Positions 17,248-26,402 of a stretch of 64,000 nucleotides of DNA are shown here, in pieces. This DNA comes from an uncultured Arachnia sp. Lineage in GTDB: Bacteria > Actinomycetota > Actinomycetes > Propionibacteriales > Propionibacteriaceae. How positions within the stretch are numbered: position 1 is the first letter of the stretch; every line of letters begins with the position of its first letter. Made by a program: the position numbers and the translations under genes. The stretch spans positions 62,001-126,000 of the forward strand of contig CANLTJ010000006.1 in the NCBI GenBank assembly GCA_947493995.1, given 5' to 3'. The notes beneath the pieces are model-generated. The model ran no database searches. It was not told where the DNA came from and was given only the letters and a program-made list of their open reading frames with translations.

Positions 17248-18399
17248 TCACTCTCCCAGTATTCCGGCGACGAAGCCCTCTGGATCGAATGGCGCCAGAT
17301 CATCGACGCCCTCCCCCAGACCGATGAGCTTCACCGGCACGCCCAGCTCACGTTGAACCGCCACGACGATGCCACCCTTGGCCGAACCGTCAAGCTTGGT
17401 GAGGACGATTCCCGTGACGTCGACCACTTCGGAGAACACCTTCGCCTGCATCATGCCGTTCTGTCCGGTGGTGGCGTCCAGTACGAGCAGCACCTCGTTG
17501 ACCGCGGCCTTCTTCTCCACCACGCGCTTGACCTTGCCGAGTTGGTCCATGAGGCCGGTCTTGGTGTGGAGGCGGCCAGCAGTGTCGACGATGACGACGT
17601 CGGTACCCTCGTCCGTCCCCGTCGCGACCGCCTCGAACGCCACCGAGGCCGGGTCGCCACCTTCGGGGCCGCGCACGGTGGAGACACCGACGCGCTCACC
17701 CCAAGTGATCAACTGCTCGGCCGCGGCGGCGCGGAAGGTGTCGGCGGCGCCCAACAGCACGGTACGGCCATCGGCCACCAGGACGCGCGCAAGCTTGCCG
17801 ACCGTGGTGGTCTTGCCCGTGCCATTCACGCCCACCACCATGATCACGGCGGGTTTGCCCTCCTCGGAGTCGAGGTTCAGCGAGCGATCCAGCGTCGGAT
17901 CCACGAGACGCAACAGCTCGGAACGGAGCACACCCCGTGCGGCCTCTGGGTCAGCAACGCCCTCGATGGACAGTTCCCTGCGCAGAGCATCGGTCAGTTC
18001 TGTGGTGGGGCCCACCCCGAGATCCGACGCGATGAGCGTGGCCTCGAAGTCGTCCCAGGTGTCCGCGTCGATGCGGTCCACGTTGAGCAGTTCCGACAGC
18101 GCACGGGCCAGGACGTTGTTGCTGGACGAGAGCCGACGGCGCAGGCGAGCAAACCGCGACTGCGGGGACTCCGGCTGCTCCAGCGCAGGGGCAGAGGGCG
18201 CAATGACCTCCTCGACGAGCTCCGCATCCAGTACGACGGTGTCGCTGCCGTGCCGGGGGGTGGGCTCCTCCTCCAGCTCCTCTTGTCGCTCAGGGGTCGG
18301 CAGACTCCTGCGGTTGGCGTAGGTGATGATGCTGGCGGCGATGATCGCCGCGCCGATCACCGCGAGAATGACCCAAAATATCCAGTCCACGGGCGTCAT
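17248..18399 (-). CDS. ftsY: SRP receptor GTPase FtsY
   Basis: The 383-residue protein starts with a transmembrane helix (residues 5-27), then an acidic linker to about residue 90, and the NG domain with VNGTGKTTTVGKLA, DTAGRLHTKTGLMDQL and TKLDGSAKGG. It receives the Ffh-ribosome complex at the membrane. A true N-terminal helix is common in actinobacterial FtsY and replaces the amphipathic A domain. It lies between smc and ffh, the usual order. Confidence 0.97.
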   Translation of the reverse strand: MTPVDWIFWVILAVIGAAIIAASIITYANRRSLPTPERQEELEEEPTPRHGSDTVVLDAELVEEVIAPSAPALEQPESPQSRFARLRRRLSSSNNVLARALSELLNVDRIDADTWDDFEATLIASDLGVGPTTELTDALRRELSIEGVADPEAARGVLRSELLRLVDPTLDRSLNLDSEEGKPAVIMVVGVNGTGKTTTVGKLARVLVADGRTVLLGAADTFRAAAAEQLITWGERVGVSTVRGPEGGDPASVAFEAVATGTDEGTDVVIVDTAGRLHTKTGLMDQLGKVKRVVEKKAAVNEVLLVLDATTGQNGMMQAKVFSEVVDVTGIVLTKLDGSAKGGIVVAVQRELGVPVKLIGLGEGVDDLAPFDPEGFVAGILGE

Positions 18400-18483
18400 C
18401 CTAGCGAGGAGCTCCCAGAACCGGACACGCCTCAGCGCCGCAGCCGGCGGCAGCCTCGAAGAGCGGCGGCGCCGACGGGCGCG

Positions 18484-21400
18484 CTACTCGGAGGCCACGC
18501 GTTGGCTGACCACCGTCGAGATGCCGTCGCCGCGCATGGTGACGCCGTAGAGGGAGTCGGCGATCTCCATGGTCCGTTTCTGGTGGGTGATCACCAGCAG
18601 CTGCGAGTTGGCGCGGAGTTCCTCATAGATTCTCAGGAGCCGGCCCAGGTTCGCGTCGTCGAGGGCCGCCTCCACCTCGTCGAGAATGTAGAAGGGGCTG
18701 GGACGCGCGATGAACAGTGACACGAGGAACGCCACAGCCACCAGCGAGCGCTCGCCCCCCGACAGCAGGGACAACCGCTTGACCTGCTTGCCGGCCGGGC
18801 GCGCTTCGACATCGACACCCGTGGTCAGCCAGTCCCCCGGATCGGTCAGCACAAGGCGTCCTTCGCCCCCGGGGAAGAGACGGGCGAACACATCGACGAA
18901 CGTCTCCGCTACATCGTGGTAGGCCGCCTCGAACACCTCCTTGACACGCTTGTCCACCGTGTCGATGAGGTCCAGGAGGTCGGCGCGCGTGCGCCTCAGG
19001 TCATCCAGCTGTTCCGCGAGGAATCCGTGCCGGGCCTTCATGGCATCGAATTCCTCCAGCGCGAGCGGGTTCACCCGCCCCAGCACTGTCAGATTCCGCT
19101 CAGCGCGCCGCAGCCGGGTGGCCTGCTCTGCACGGTCGTAGGGCACCGGCTCGGGCACCTCGTCGTCCTCGCCCAGCGCGGTGCCATCGGGCCGGGTGAT
19201 GACAGGCACCGGAACGTCCGGGCCGTACTCCGCCAACAGCGGGTCGGGTTCGATGCCCAGCTCTGTCAGCGCCTTCTCCTCGAGTTGCTCGATGCGCATC
19301 CGGTGCTCGATGCGGGTCATCTCGTCGCGATGTGCGCCCCGGACGATCTCCTCCAACGCGGCGGCGGCGGCCCGCGAGTCGTGTCGGGCGCGCACGGTGG
19401 CAGCCTCGGCCTGACGGCGGGAGGCGTCCGCAGCATCTCGTTCCCGGGTCGCTCGCTCCCGGACTCCGTCGACGAGGGCAGCCAACCGAGTGGCAGCATC
19501 GTGCACCGTGGCGGCCACCTCAGCCTCCCGACGGAGCTGCTCCGCTTTGGCTCTCGCTTTTGCTCGCGTGGAGCGCTCGGCCTGTGCAGCTCGCACCAGG
19601 CCGTCAGCCCTTCCGGCTAGTGACTTCGCCTGTTCCTCCAGTGTCCGCAGCGCCAGTCGCGCATCCATTTCTGTCTGCCGGGCTCGGCGGGCTTCCCGAG
19701 CCTTCTCGTCGCGGTCCGTGGGGTCCGGCTCCGCGACCTCCTCGCTACTGGCAGCCCTCAGGCGATCCTGGAGACCTTGCAGCTTCGCCTCGTCGGCCAC
19801 GCGCGCCTGCGCTGATGCGGCCATCGCTTCACGCAGACGTTCCGCCTCACGCAGCGCAGTGGCCTGGGCCTGGCGCAGCTGGCCCAGCCTGTCCTGGGTC
19901 GCCGCGAGTTCGGCATCGGAGTCGTGCAACCGTGCCAGCGCCTCGGCTGCATCCCGCTTTGCTGCGGCCACCTCACCGGTGACCTTCTCGACGGCGAACC
20001 GGTTGCGATCCCGTTCATGGCCCAGCCGCTGCAGTGCCTCCCCTGCGTCGGCGAGCTGCGCGGAGAGTTCCAGCAACGACGGGGCATCGGCGGATCCACC
20101 TTCCACCAGCCACCCGGACACCATGTCGCCGTCGCGCGTCACTGCCATCGAATCCGGGTTCTGTTCCACGTGCAGCAGGGCCCGGTCCAGATCCTCAGCC
20201 GCCGCAACGTTGGAGATCAGGACGCTCAGCGTCCCTGCGAGGTCCTCGGGGTGTGTGATCTTCTCCAGAAGCGAGCCGCTCATCACGGATCCATCCGGAG
20301 TCCCAGCAACCACAAGGGTTGCGCGCCCCACCTCTGAGGAGGCCATGTGTCTGACGGCGTCGACGGCGTTGTCGAGCCCTTCCACGACGATCGATTCCGC
20401 CGCCGACAGCAGAGCCGCCGACACCGCTCGTTCCCATCCCGGCTCCACCTGCAAGGCATCGATCAATCGGCCTCGGACGCCGGGCGCCCCGGAAGCCACG
20501 AGCTCCGCCGATGCGTCCTTGCGTTCCGTCATGAGGCGCAGCGCTTCCACACGAGCCTCGAGTGCTGCCGAGTCCTGGGCCAGCGTGGACTCCGTCGAGC
20601 GCAGCCGTGCAAGCTCCGCCTCGTGACGCTCCACTCGCGCGACGGCCTCCTCATGGACGGCGTCGAGGTCCGACTCGCTGTCCCCCAGCCCTGTCAGCGA
20701 GGACTCCATGCCTCCGAATTCTCGGGCAGCCTCCTCGGCGCGCTGTATCGCCTCATCCCGACGCCGTTCCAGCCTCTCCACCTCTTCGCTGGAAGCCTGC
20801 AACCGCGACTGCAGGGCCTGCACCTGACCGGTGAGCCGGGCCAGGCCCTCGCGTCTGTCCGCCACGGCACGCAGAGCGTTGGCGTGGGCGGTCTCGGCGG
20901 CGGCGTGCTGCTGTTCTGCGGCGTTGCGGCGCAGCGTGGCGTCGTGCAGGGCGGCCTCCGCCTCGTCGATGCTGCGGCCCAGCTCCGCTTCACGCCCCCG
21001 GATCACGGATGCCTCGCGCTCCAGTTGTTCGGGATCGTGCCCTCCGGGGACATCGAGCAGCTGGGGTTGATTCTCGCCCGCGCGCATCCGCTCGGCGGAG
21101 ATGGACATGGTGGTGGAGACGCGCTCGCGCAGACTCGCTGCGGTATACCATGCTTCTTGCGCCGCGTCGAAGGACTGTCCGGCCTGCCGGAGGGCGGCCT
21201 CCGTCGCCTCCTCGGCCTCTGCGGCTTCACGCACCTGCGCCTCGGCACGTTCCCGGGCGGCGACGACGGCTGCTTCGTCGGCGAGGTCCTCGGCCAGGGC
21301 TTTGCGTGCGGCACCGAGGTCGTCGGCCAGGAGACGGGCCTTGGCGTCGCGCAGTTCCACCTGGATCACGGCGGCCTTGCGTGCCGTCTCGGCCTGCCGT

Positions 21401-22017
21401 CCGAGGGGTTTGAGCTGCCGTCCTAGTTCGCCGATGAGGTCCTGTAGGCGCTCGAGATTGGCTCGCGTGCCCTCCAGTTTGCGCAGCGCCTTCTCCTTGC
21501 GCTTGCGGTGCTTGAGGACCCCGGCGGCCTCCTCGATGAAGCCGCGACGACTTTCCGGCGTGGCCTGGAGGATGGCGTCGAGTTGTCCCTGGCCGACGAT
21601 GACGTGCATCTCCCGGCCGATACCGGAATCGCTCAGCAGCTCCTGGACGTCGAGGAGCCGGGCAGGAGCGCCGTTGATGGAGTAGTCCGAGCCGCCACTG
21701 CGAAACATTGTCCGTGTGATGGTGACTTCGGAGTACTCGATGGGCAGCGCCCCATCCGAGTTGTCGATGGTCAGTTCCACTTCCGCGCGCCCCAGCGGTG
21801 CCCGCTTGGAGGTGCCCGCGAAAATGACGTCCTCCATCTTCCCGCCTCGCAACGTCTTGGCGCCCTGTTCCCCCATCACCCAGCTCAGCGCGTCCACCAC
21901 ATTGGACTTTCCGGAGCCGTTGGGTCCGACGACGCAGGTGATGCCTGGTTCGAATGTGAGCGTGGTGGCGGAGGCGAACGACTTGAAGCCACGAAGGGTC
22001 AGCTCTTTGAGGTACAT
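18484..22017 (-). CDS. smc: Chromosome segregation ATPase SMC
   Basis: At 1177 residues this is a full-length SMC. It has Walker A GPNGSGKS at residues 31-38, long coiled-coil arms full of Ala, Glu and Arg, and a hinge near residues 500-650 (SGAPGVRGRLIDALQVEPGW). The signature LSLLSGGERSLVAVAF and Walker B FYILDEVEAALDDAN follow. With ScpAB it compacts and segregates chromosomes; scpA and scpB are not in the window. The start MYLKELTLRGFKSF is the classic SMC start. Confidence 0.97.
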   Translation of the reverse strand: MYLKELTLRGFKSFASATTLTFEPGITCVVGPNGSGKSNVVDALSWVMGEQGAKTLRGGKMEDVIFAGTSKRAPLGRAEVELTIDNSDGALPIEYSEVTITRTMFRSGGSDYSINGAPARLLDVQELLSDSGIGREMHVIVGQGQLDAILQATPESRRGFIEEAAGVLKHRKRKEKALRKLEGTRANLERLQDLIGELGRQLKPLGRQAETARKAAVIQVELRDAKARLLADDLGAARKALAEDLADEAAVVAARERAEAQVREAAEAEEATEAALRQAGQSFDAAQEAWYTAASLRERVSTTMSISAERMRAGENQPQLLDVPGGHDPEQLEREASVIRGREAELGRSIDEAEAALHDATLRRNAAEQQHAAAETAHANALRAVADRREGLARLTGQVQALQSRLQASSEEVERLERRRDEAIQRAEEAAREFGGMESSLTGLGDSESDLDAVHEEAVARVERHEAELARLRSTESTLAQDSAALEARVEALRLMTERKDASAELVASGAPGVRGRLIDALQVEPGWERAVSAALLSAAESIVVEGLDNAVDAVRHMASSEVGRATLVVAGTPDGSVMSGSLLEKITHPEDLAGTLSVLISNVAAAEDLDRALLHVEQNPDSMAVTRDGDMVSGWLVEGGSADAPSLLELSAQLADAGEALQRLGHERDRNRFAVEKVTGEVAAAKRDAAEALARLHDSDAELAATQDRLGQLRQAQATALREAERLREAMAASAQARVADEAKLQGLQDRLRAASSEEVAEPDPTDRDEKAREARRARQTEMDARLALRTLEEQAKSLAGRADGLVRAAQAERSTRAKARAKAEQLRREAEVAATVHDAATRLAALVDGVRERATRERDAADASRRQAEAATVRARHDSRAAAAALEEIVRGAHRDEMTRIEHRMRIEQLEEKALTELGIEPDPLLAEYGPDVPVPVITRPDGTALGEDDEVPEPVPYDRAEQATRLRRAERNLTVLGRVNPLALEEFDAMKARHGFLAEQLDDLRRTRADLLDLIDTVDKRVKEVFEAAYHDVAETFVDVFARLFPGGEGRLVLTDPGDWLTTGVDVEARPAGKQVKRLSLLSGGERSLVAVAFLVSLFIARPSPFYILDEVEAALDDANLGRLLRIYEELRANSQLLVITHQKRTMEIADSLYGVTMRGDGISTVVSQRVASE

Positions 22018-22018
22018 C

Positions 22019-22624
22019 TCAGGCCTCGTCGTCCACGACGATGTCCTCCGGGAAATCCCGTTCCTCGGTGACTCGGACTTCTCGAATGGCGCGGAAAGTC
22101 CAGAACTTGTTGAGCAGGAAACTGACGGGGATGGTGAAGACGATCATGATCAGGTTGGCCCAGTAGTCGCGGCTGCGGAATCCAGTCGACCCGTCCAGAA
22201 TCGTGGTGGGTAGACCGAGCGGGGATTGCTCGTCCATGAGTGTGGTGATCACCAATTGTCCGAGGGCGAGAGCAATCAGGCCGACGGTGAGGAACGGCCA
22301 GTACTCACGGAACCAGCCGGCGGAACGGCTCGATTTGAAGGTCCACCATCTGTTCAGTTGGAAGTTGAAGAGGTTGGCGACGAGGAACGCGATCGCGGAC
22401 ATCACGTTGAACCAGCGGATGTTGAGGTCCGTGCCGGGGATGACCGCCCACACACCGAAGCCTTCCGGAAGGCCGGCGGATGGCCAAATGATGGGAAGAA
22501 GCTTCTTCATGGTGATCATGGCGATCGTGTTGACCAACACGCCGAGGCCACCGACCACGCCGAAACGAAACAGCTGCCAGATGGACGTGCTGAAGCGCGA
22601 GTACGTCGTCCTCACCCACCTCAT
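22019..22624 (-). CDS. GtrA-like membrane protein
   Basis: The 201-residue protein has four predicted membrane helices. FGVVGGLGVLVNT and LFNFQLNRWWTFK match the GtrA family (PF04138), whose members are thought to move lipid-linked sugars or assist cell-wall glycosylation. The ATG at 22624 overlaps the mutM TGA (ATGA) and was chosen over a longer frame. No glycosyltransferase partner is nearby. Confidence 0.85.
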   Translation of the reverse strand: MRWVRTTYSRFSTSIWQLFRFGVVGGLGVLVNTIAMITMKKLLPIIWPSAGLPEGFGVWAVIPGTDLNIRWFNVMSAIAFLVANLFNFQLNRWWTFKSSRSAGWFREYWPFLTVGLIALALGQLVITTLMDEQSPLGLPTTILDGSTGFRSRDYWANLIMIVFTIPVSFLLNKFWTFRAIREVRVTEERDFPEDIVVDDEA

Positions 22625-23469
22625 GTCCCCTTGACCACCCTTTTCGGCATGCGCTGACACTTCGGGCACAGAAAGCTGCTGCGGTTCGCGAAGCGACGAC
22701 GCACCAGTGCAGTGCCGCACCGATGACACGGTAGGCCTTCGCGACCGTAGACGTCCAAGGAGCGCGCAAAGTAGCCGGACTCACCGTTGACATTGACATA
22801 CAGCGAGTCGAAGGATGTGCCGCCGGCTTCCAAGGCGTCGGACATGACGGCGTGAGCGTGACTCAGCACGTCGACGGCGCGACGCTGGGTGAGGCGCTCC
22901 GTCGGGTGATCGAAGTGCAGCCGGGCTCGCCACAAGGATTCATCGGCGTAGATGTTGCCGATACCCGAGACCATCGCTTGATCGAGCAGGGCGCGCTTCA
23001 CCGTCGTGCGGCGGGCTCGCATCCGTCTCGCGACGTCGACGACGTCATAGTCGTCGTCGAAGGGGTCCAAGGCGATGTGCGGGACGGGAGACTTCGCCCC
23101 GCCGGGGATCCACTCGAGGCCACCGAACATGCGCTGGTCCACGAATCGGAGTTGACGCCCGTCGTCGAGGGTGAAGAGTGCTCGAGTGTTCCGGGCGAGG
23201 TCGTCGGCCGGATCGTTGATCCTGAACTGCCCGCTCATACCGAGATGCATGACAAGGGCGTCGCTTTCCAGCGCCAGCCACATGTATTTACCGCGACGGC
23301 GAACGGAGTCGATCGTGCGACCCGCCAGCACCCGGGTCATGCCCTCAGCGCCGCTGGGATGGGAGCGGACGGGGCGTGGGTGCAGAATGTGGACCGCTTC
23401 GATCCGGCGGCCCGTGACGAGTCCGGCGAGACCGCGGCGCACCACCTCCACCTCGGGCAGTTCAGGCAT
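22621..23469 (-). CDS. mutM: Formamidopyrimidine-DNA glycosylase
   Basis: The 282-residue protein begins MPELPEVEVVRRGL, with catalytic Pro2 and Glu3. The helix-two-turn-helix region (KRALLDQAMVSGIGNIYADE) follows, then a C-terminal zinc finger with CHRCG and CPKCQ. It excises 8-oxoguanine. The start lies within the last bases of rnc, an 8-base overlap. The order rnc-mutM-smc is typical of actinobacteria. Confidence 0.96.
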   Translation of the reverse strand: MPELPEVEVVRRGLAGLVTGRRIEAVHILHPRPVRSHPSGAEGMTRVLAGRTIDSVRRRGKYMWLALESDALVMHLGMSGQFRINDPADDLARNTRALFTLDDGRQLRFVDQRMFGGLEWIPGGAKSPVPHIALDPFDDDYDVVDVARRMRARRTTVKRALLDQAMVSGIGNIYADESLWRARLHFDHPTERLTQRRAVDVLSHAHAVMSDALEAGGTSFDSLYVNVNGESGYFARSLDVYGREGLPCHRCGTALVRRRFANRSSFLCPKCQRMPKRVVKGT

Positions 23470-24151
23470 GGGCTGGCTCGGCCAGCATGCGGTGCGCGGT
23501 GGTTGCAGCCCTCTGTTCTGCCGTCTTCTTGCTGGGGGCCGTTCCGGAGGCGACGGCGGAACCGTTGACGATAACGACGGCGGTGAACTCACGCTCATGA
23601 TCGGGACCGGATCCGGTGATCTTGTACAGCGGCGGTTCCCAGCCTCGCATGGCGCACAGTTCCTGCAGGGACGTCTTGAAGTCCGTGTACGTGCCCTCAG
23701 CCTCGGAGTTGGCGATCCTGCCGCTGAAGACACTTAGGACAAAGCGCTCGGAGGCCTCGCTGCCGCACGACATGTGAATCGCCCCGATGAGCGCTTCCGT
23801 GGTGTCGGCGAGTATGGACCTCTTCTCGTGTCCCAGGGTGGAGACCTCACCCCTGCCGAGTTTGATGTGCTCACCCAGACCTAGCTCTCTGGCGACTTCT
23901 GCGAGCGCTCGGGAACTGACGACGGAGGCGCGCAGCTTGGCCATGTGCCCCTCAGCCATGAAGGGATAGCTCCGGAAGATGTGCTCTGTCACCACGATTT
24001 GTAGGACGGCATCGCCGAGGAACTCGAGGCGTTCGTTGCTCTCAACCCGGCCGTTCTCGTAGGCCCAGGAACGGTGGGTGAATGCCAACTCAAAGAGCTG
24101 GGCGTCAACGTGAACGCCCAGCTCGTCGAGTTTTTGCTCAAGCCTGCTCAC
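23462..24151 (-). CDS. rnc: Ribonuclease III
   Basis: From a GTG at 24151 the protein is 229 residues. It has the RNase III signature NERLEFLGDAVLQ, the second acidic site DTTEALIGAIHM and a C-terminal double-stranded RNA-binding domain starting at DFKTSLQEL. It processes rRNA precursors. The frame is open back to 24226, but that would overlap rpmF, and VSRLEQKLDELG fits the family start better. Confidence 0.95.
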   Translation of the reverse strand: MSRLEQKLDELGVHVDAQLFELAFTHRSWAYENGRVESNERLEFLGDAVLQIVVTEHIFRSYPFMAEGHMAKLRASVVSSRALAEVARELGLGEHIKLGRGEVSTLGHEKRSILADTTEALIGAIHMSCGSEASERFVLSVFSGRIANSEAEGTYTDFKTSLQELCAMRGWEPPLYKITGSGPDHEREFTAVVIVNGSAVASGTAPSKKTAEQRAATTAHRMLAEPAHA

Positions 24152-24176
24152 CAGCGCGCAGGGGCGAGATTCGTGC

Positions 24177-24368
24177 TCAGGCCTCGAGGACCTGACGGCG
24201 AGCCGCCTTGGGGCCGTACTGGCCACAGTTGGGGCACGCCGTGTGCTGCAGGTGGGGCTCGCGGCAGGCCGGGTTCACGCAGATGACAGTGGGGACGACA
24301 GACGCCTTCCACTGGGCCCGACGCGACCGGGTGTTGCTGCGCGACATCTTCCGCTTCGGAACGGCCAC
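24177..24368 (-). CDS. rpmF: 50S ribosomal protein L32, zinc-finger form
   Basis: The 63-residue protein starts [20 protein letters not shown] and carries CVNPAC and CPNCG, the four-cysteine zinc site of the C+ L32 form. It is flanked by DUF177 and rnc, the common actinobacterial order. Confidence 0.96.
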   Translation of the reverse strand: MAVPKRKMSRSNTRSRRAQWKASVVPTVICVNPACREPHLQHTACPNCGQYGPKAARRQVLEA

Positions 24369-24408
24369 GATCTTCTCCTGTCAAACAAGGACTATTGGGT
24401 TCACATCA

Positions 24409-24951
24409 TTATTCGTTGACGTCCAGCTCCACCAGTTTCGACCATCTCGGGTCAACATCCGGCTCGTGCTCATGGTCAGGATCGGCGTTGAGATCCGCCC
24501 CGCATTCGGGACACAATCCGGCACAATCCTCACGGCACAGGGGCGTGAACGGCAATTCCAGTACCACTGCCTCACGGATGGTTGGCTCCAGGTTGATCGT
24601 CTCATCCTCGATGAGACGCTCATCCTCCTCCACTTCCCTGCCGGGATGGAAGAACAGTTCCTGAAGTTCGAACGACCTCTCGTCCGTAATTTCCGTCAGG
24701 CATCGAGCACACTCACCAACCAGCTGCACGGTGGCTGTGCCCGATACGAGAACACCTTCGACGACGGCCTCCAGTCGGAGGTCGAGCGCCACATCGGAGC
24801 CCTCGGGTACCCCGATCACTTCGAGTCCGAGATCAGCAGGTGCAGGGACACTACGTGTGACCTCGCGCATCGTTCCTGCACGTCTGCTCAACTCACGCGT
24901 CTCAAACACGTAGGGAGAGTGACGATCAGGATGTCGATTGACGGGAGCCAT
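24409..24951 (-). CDS. DUF177/YceD family protein
   Basis: The 180-residue protein has the DUF177 pattern: a beta-rich middle with VSGTATVQLVGECARCLTEI and the C-terminal PFTPLCREDCAGLCPECGADL cysteine cluster. YceD homologues sit upstream of rpmF and are linked to 23S rRNA maturation in other bacteria, so a ribosome-assembly role is likely. It is 40 bases from rpmF. Confidence 0.9.
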   Translation of the reverse strand: MAPVNRHPDRHSPYVFETRELSRRAGTMREVTRSVPAPADLGLEVIGVPEGSDVALDLRLEAVVEGVLVSGTATVQLVGECARCLTEITDERSFELQELFFHPGREVEEDERLIEDETINLEPTIREAVVLELPFTPLCREDCAGLCPECGADLNADPDHEHEPDVDPRWSKLVELDVNE

Positions 24952-25086
24952 GATGAGAATCCCCCTTCATCCGCTACATCTCGATCACGTCGTGACCGAC
25001 GTCGAACTATACCCGCGGCAGCTGATGCCACCCAAATCGACGATCCGAGCACGGCGTCGAGCAGCTCGACGCGGCGTCGGGGCTTC

Positions 25087-25557
25087 TCAGCCGCGTCGGG
25101 CTTCGATGGCTCGTACGACGGCTGGTGGAACGTAGGGCGTGACGTCCCCGCCCAGCTTCATGACTTCGCGCAGGATGGTGCTGGACAGCGTGACGTGCTC
25201 GGCCGCCGCCGGGAGCAGCACCGTCTCCAGACCCGTGAGCCCCCGGTTCATGTGCGCCATCTGCAGCTCGAAATCGAAGTCGGCACCGAAGCGGAGACCT
25301 TTGACAACCGTGGTGATGCCGCGCTCCTGACAGAAATCGACCAGCAGCCCTTCGATGGGTGAGACCGTGACACCCTCCATGTCCCGCAAGGATTCCTCCA
25401 CGAGATCGATCCGCTGGTCACCGAAGAGGTAGTTCTTCTGGTTGTTGCGCCCCACCCCCACGAGCACACTGCCGAACAGGTCGCGGGCCCGCGTGATGAT
25501 GTCGAAGTGTCCCACGGTGATCGGATCGAACGAGCCCGGGCACAGTACCGTGCTCAT
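25087..25557 (-). CDS. coaD: Phosphopantetheine adenylyltransferase
   Basis: The 156-residue protein shows VLCPGSFDPITVGHFDII (the nucleotidyltransferase TxGH-type motif), VVKGLRFGADFDFELQMAHMN and LSSTILREV. It makes dephospho-CoA, the fourth step of coenzyme A synthesis. Its ATG overlaps the rsmD TGA, so the pair is translationally coupled, a widely conserved arrangement. Confidence 0.97.
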   Translation of the reverse strand: MSTVLCPGSFDPITVGHFDIITRARDLFGSVLVGVGRNNQKNYLFGDQRIDLVEESLRDMEGVTVSPIEGLLVDFCQERGITTVVKGLRFGADFDFELQMAHMNRGLTGLETVLLPAAAEHVTLSSTILREVMKLGGDVTPYVPPAVVRAIEARRG

Positions 25558-26198
25558 GCGGTACTCATCGGGTCGCTCTGGTCATGTTGGTACTCCGGTC
25601 GTGGATGCTCGGTTTCCGCATGGTGGGCCTCGGTGGCTCCGAAGTGGAGCGTGGTCTCACCGTATCGGCGATCCCACGTGCGCGTGAAGACATCCGGCCA
25701 CTGGGGTTTCTGGGAGCGTCTGGGGCGCTCCACCACCACGAGCGCCTGTGGCGCCAAACCATCCCCCTCCGCGAGTTGCGAGACAAGTTGGTCCACTTCT
25801 GCCGTCGGGACGTCATAGGGCGGGTCGATGAAGACCAGGTCGAACGGGCCCTCCAGGGCTGCAACGGCCTGCTGCGCCCGCATTGGTCGCACGACGAGGG
25901 CGAGTTTCGTGCGGCGCGCGTTGTCAGTGATGGTGCGCGCCGTGTGATGGTCAATGGCCATGACGTTCGAGGCCCCTCGGCTCGCGGCTTCCAGAGCGAT
26001 GCCGCCCGTGCCAGAGTAGAGATCAAGCATCGAGATCCCTGCCAGATGCTGCTCAGGCGCCTTATCGACGGTGTGGAACCACGCCGCCAGAGCCGAGAAC
26101 AGTGCCTCTTTGACGCGATCGGACGTGGGCCGAGTGGCGTCGCCTTTCGGAGCCGCGATCCGTGCACCCTTCGCTGTGCCTGCGATGATCCTGCTCAT
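25554..26198 (-). CDS. rsmD: 16S rRNA (guanine966-N2)-methyltransferase
   Basis: The 214-residue protein has RIIAGTAKGARIAAPKG at the start, the SAM-binding MLDLYSGTGGIALEAASRG and the catalytic FIDPPYD. The ATG at 26198 is preceded directly by an in-frame GTG at 26201, and either could be used. It is coupled to coaD downstream. About 200 bases separate it from the recG stop; I see no convincing gene in that gap. Confidence 0.95.
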   Translation of the reverse strand: MSRIIAGTAKGARIAAPKGDATRPTSDRVKEALFSALAAWFHTVDKAPEQHLAGISMLDLYSGTGGIALEAASRGASNVMAIDHHTARTITDNARRTKLALVVRPMRAQQAVAALEGPFDLVFIDPPYDVPTAEVDQLVSQLAEGDGLAPQALVVVERPRRSQKPQWPDVFTRTWDRRYGETTLHFGATEAHHAETEHPRPEYQHDQSDPMSTA

Positions 26199-26402
26199 CA
26201 CTGTCCCCCCTGGGTGTGTCGGTACCGGCGACTCCGCGGCTCAACAATGCTCCCACGGCATTCCACCCAGCGCGAGATGGACCGGACCCGAAGCACGATG
26301 CGCCGGCGGCACGACACGTTGCTGTCCCTGTGCCAGAACTGCTCCCCACCGCACGACGTGTCCGCACGATCCACGCCGCCCATGGTGATGCCGTTCGCCA
26401 GT

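Noticed and set aside
26198..26402. A 61-codon minus-strand frame (ATG at 26383) ending in a TGATG overlap with the rsmD start.
   Set aside because: The product is Arg/Ser-rich without any family pattern and has no clear ribosome-binding site, so the coupling looks accidental.
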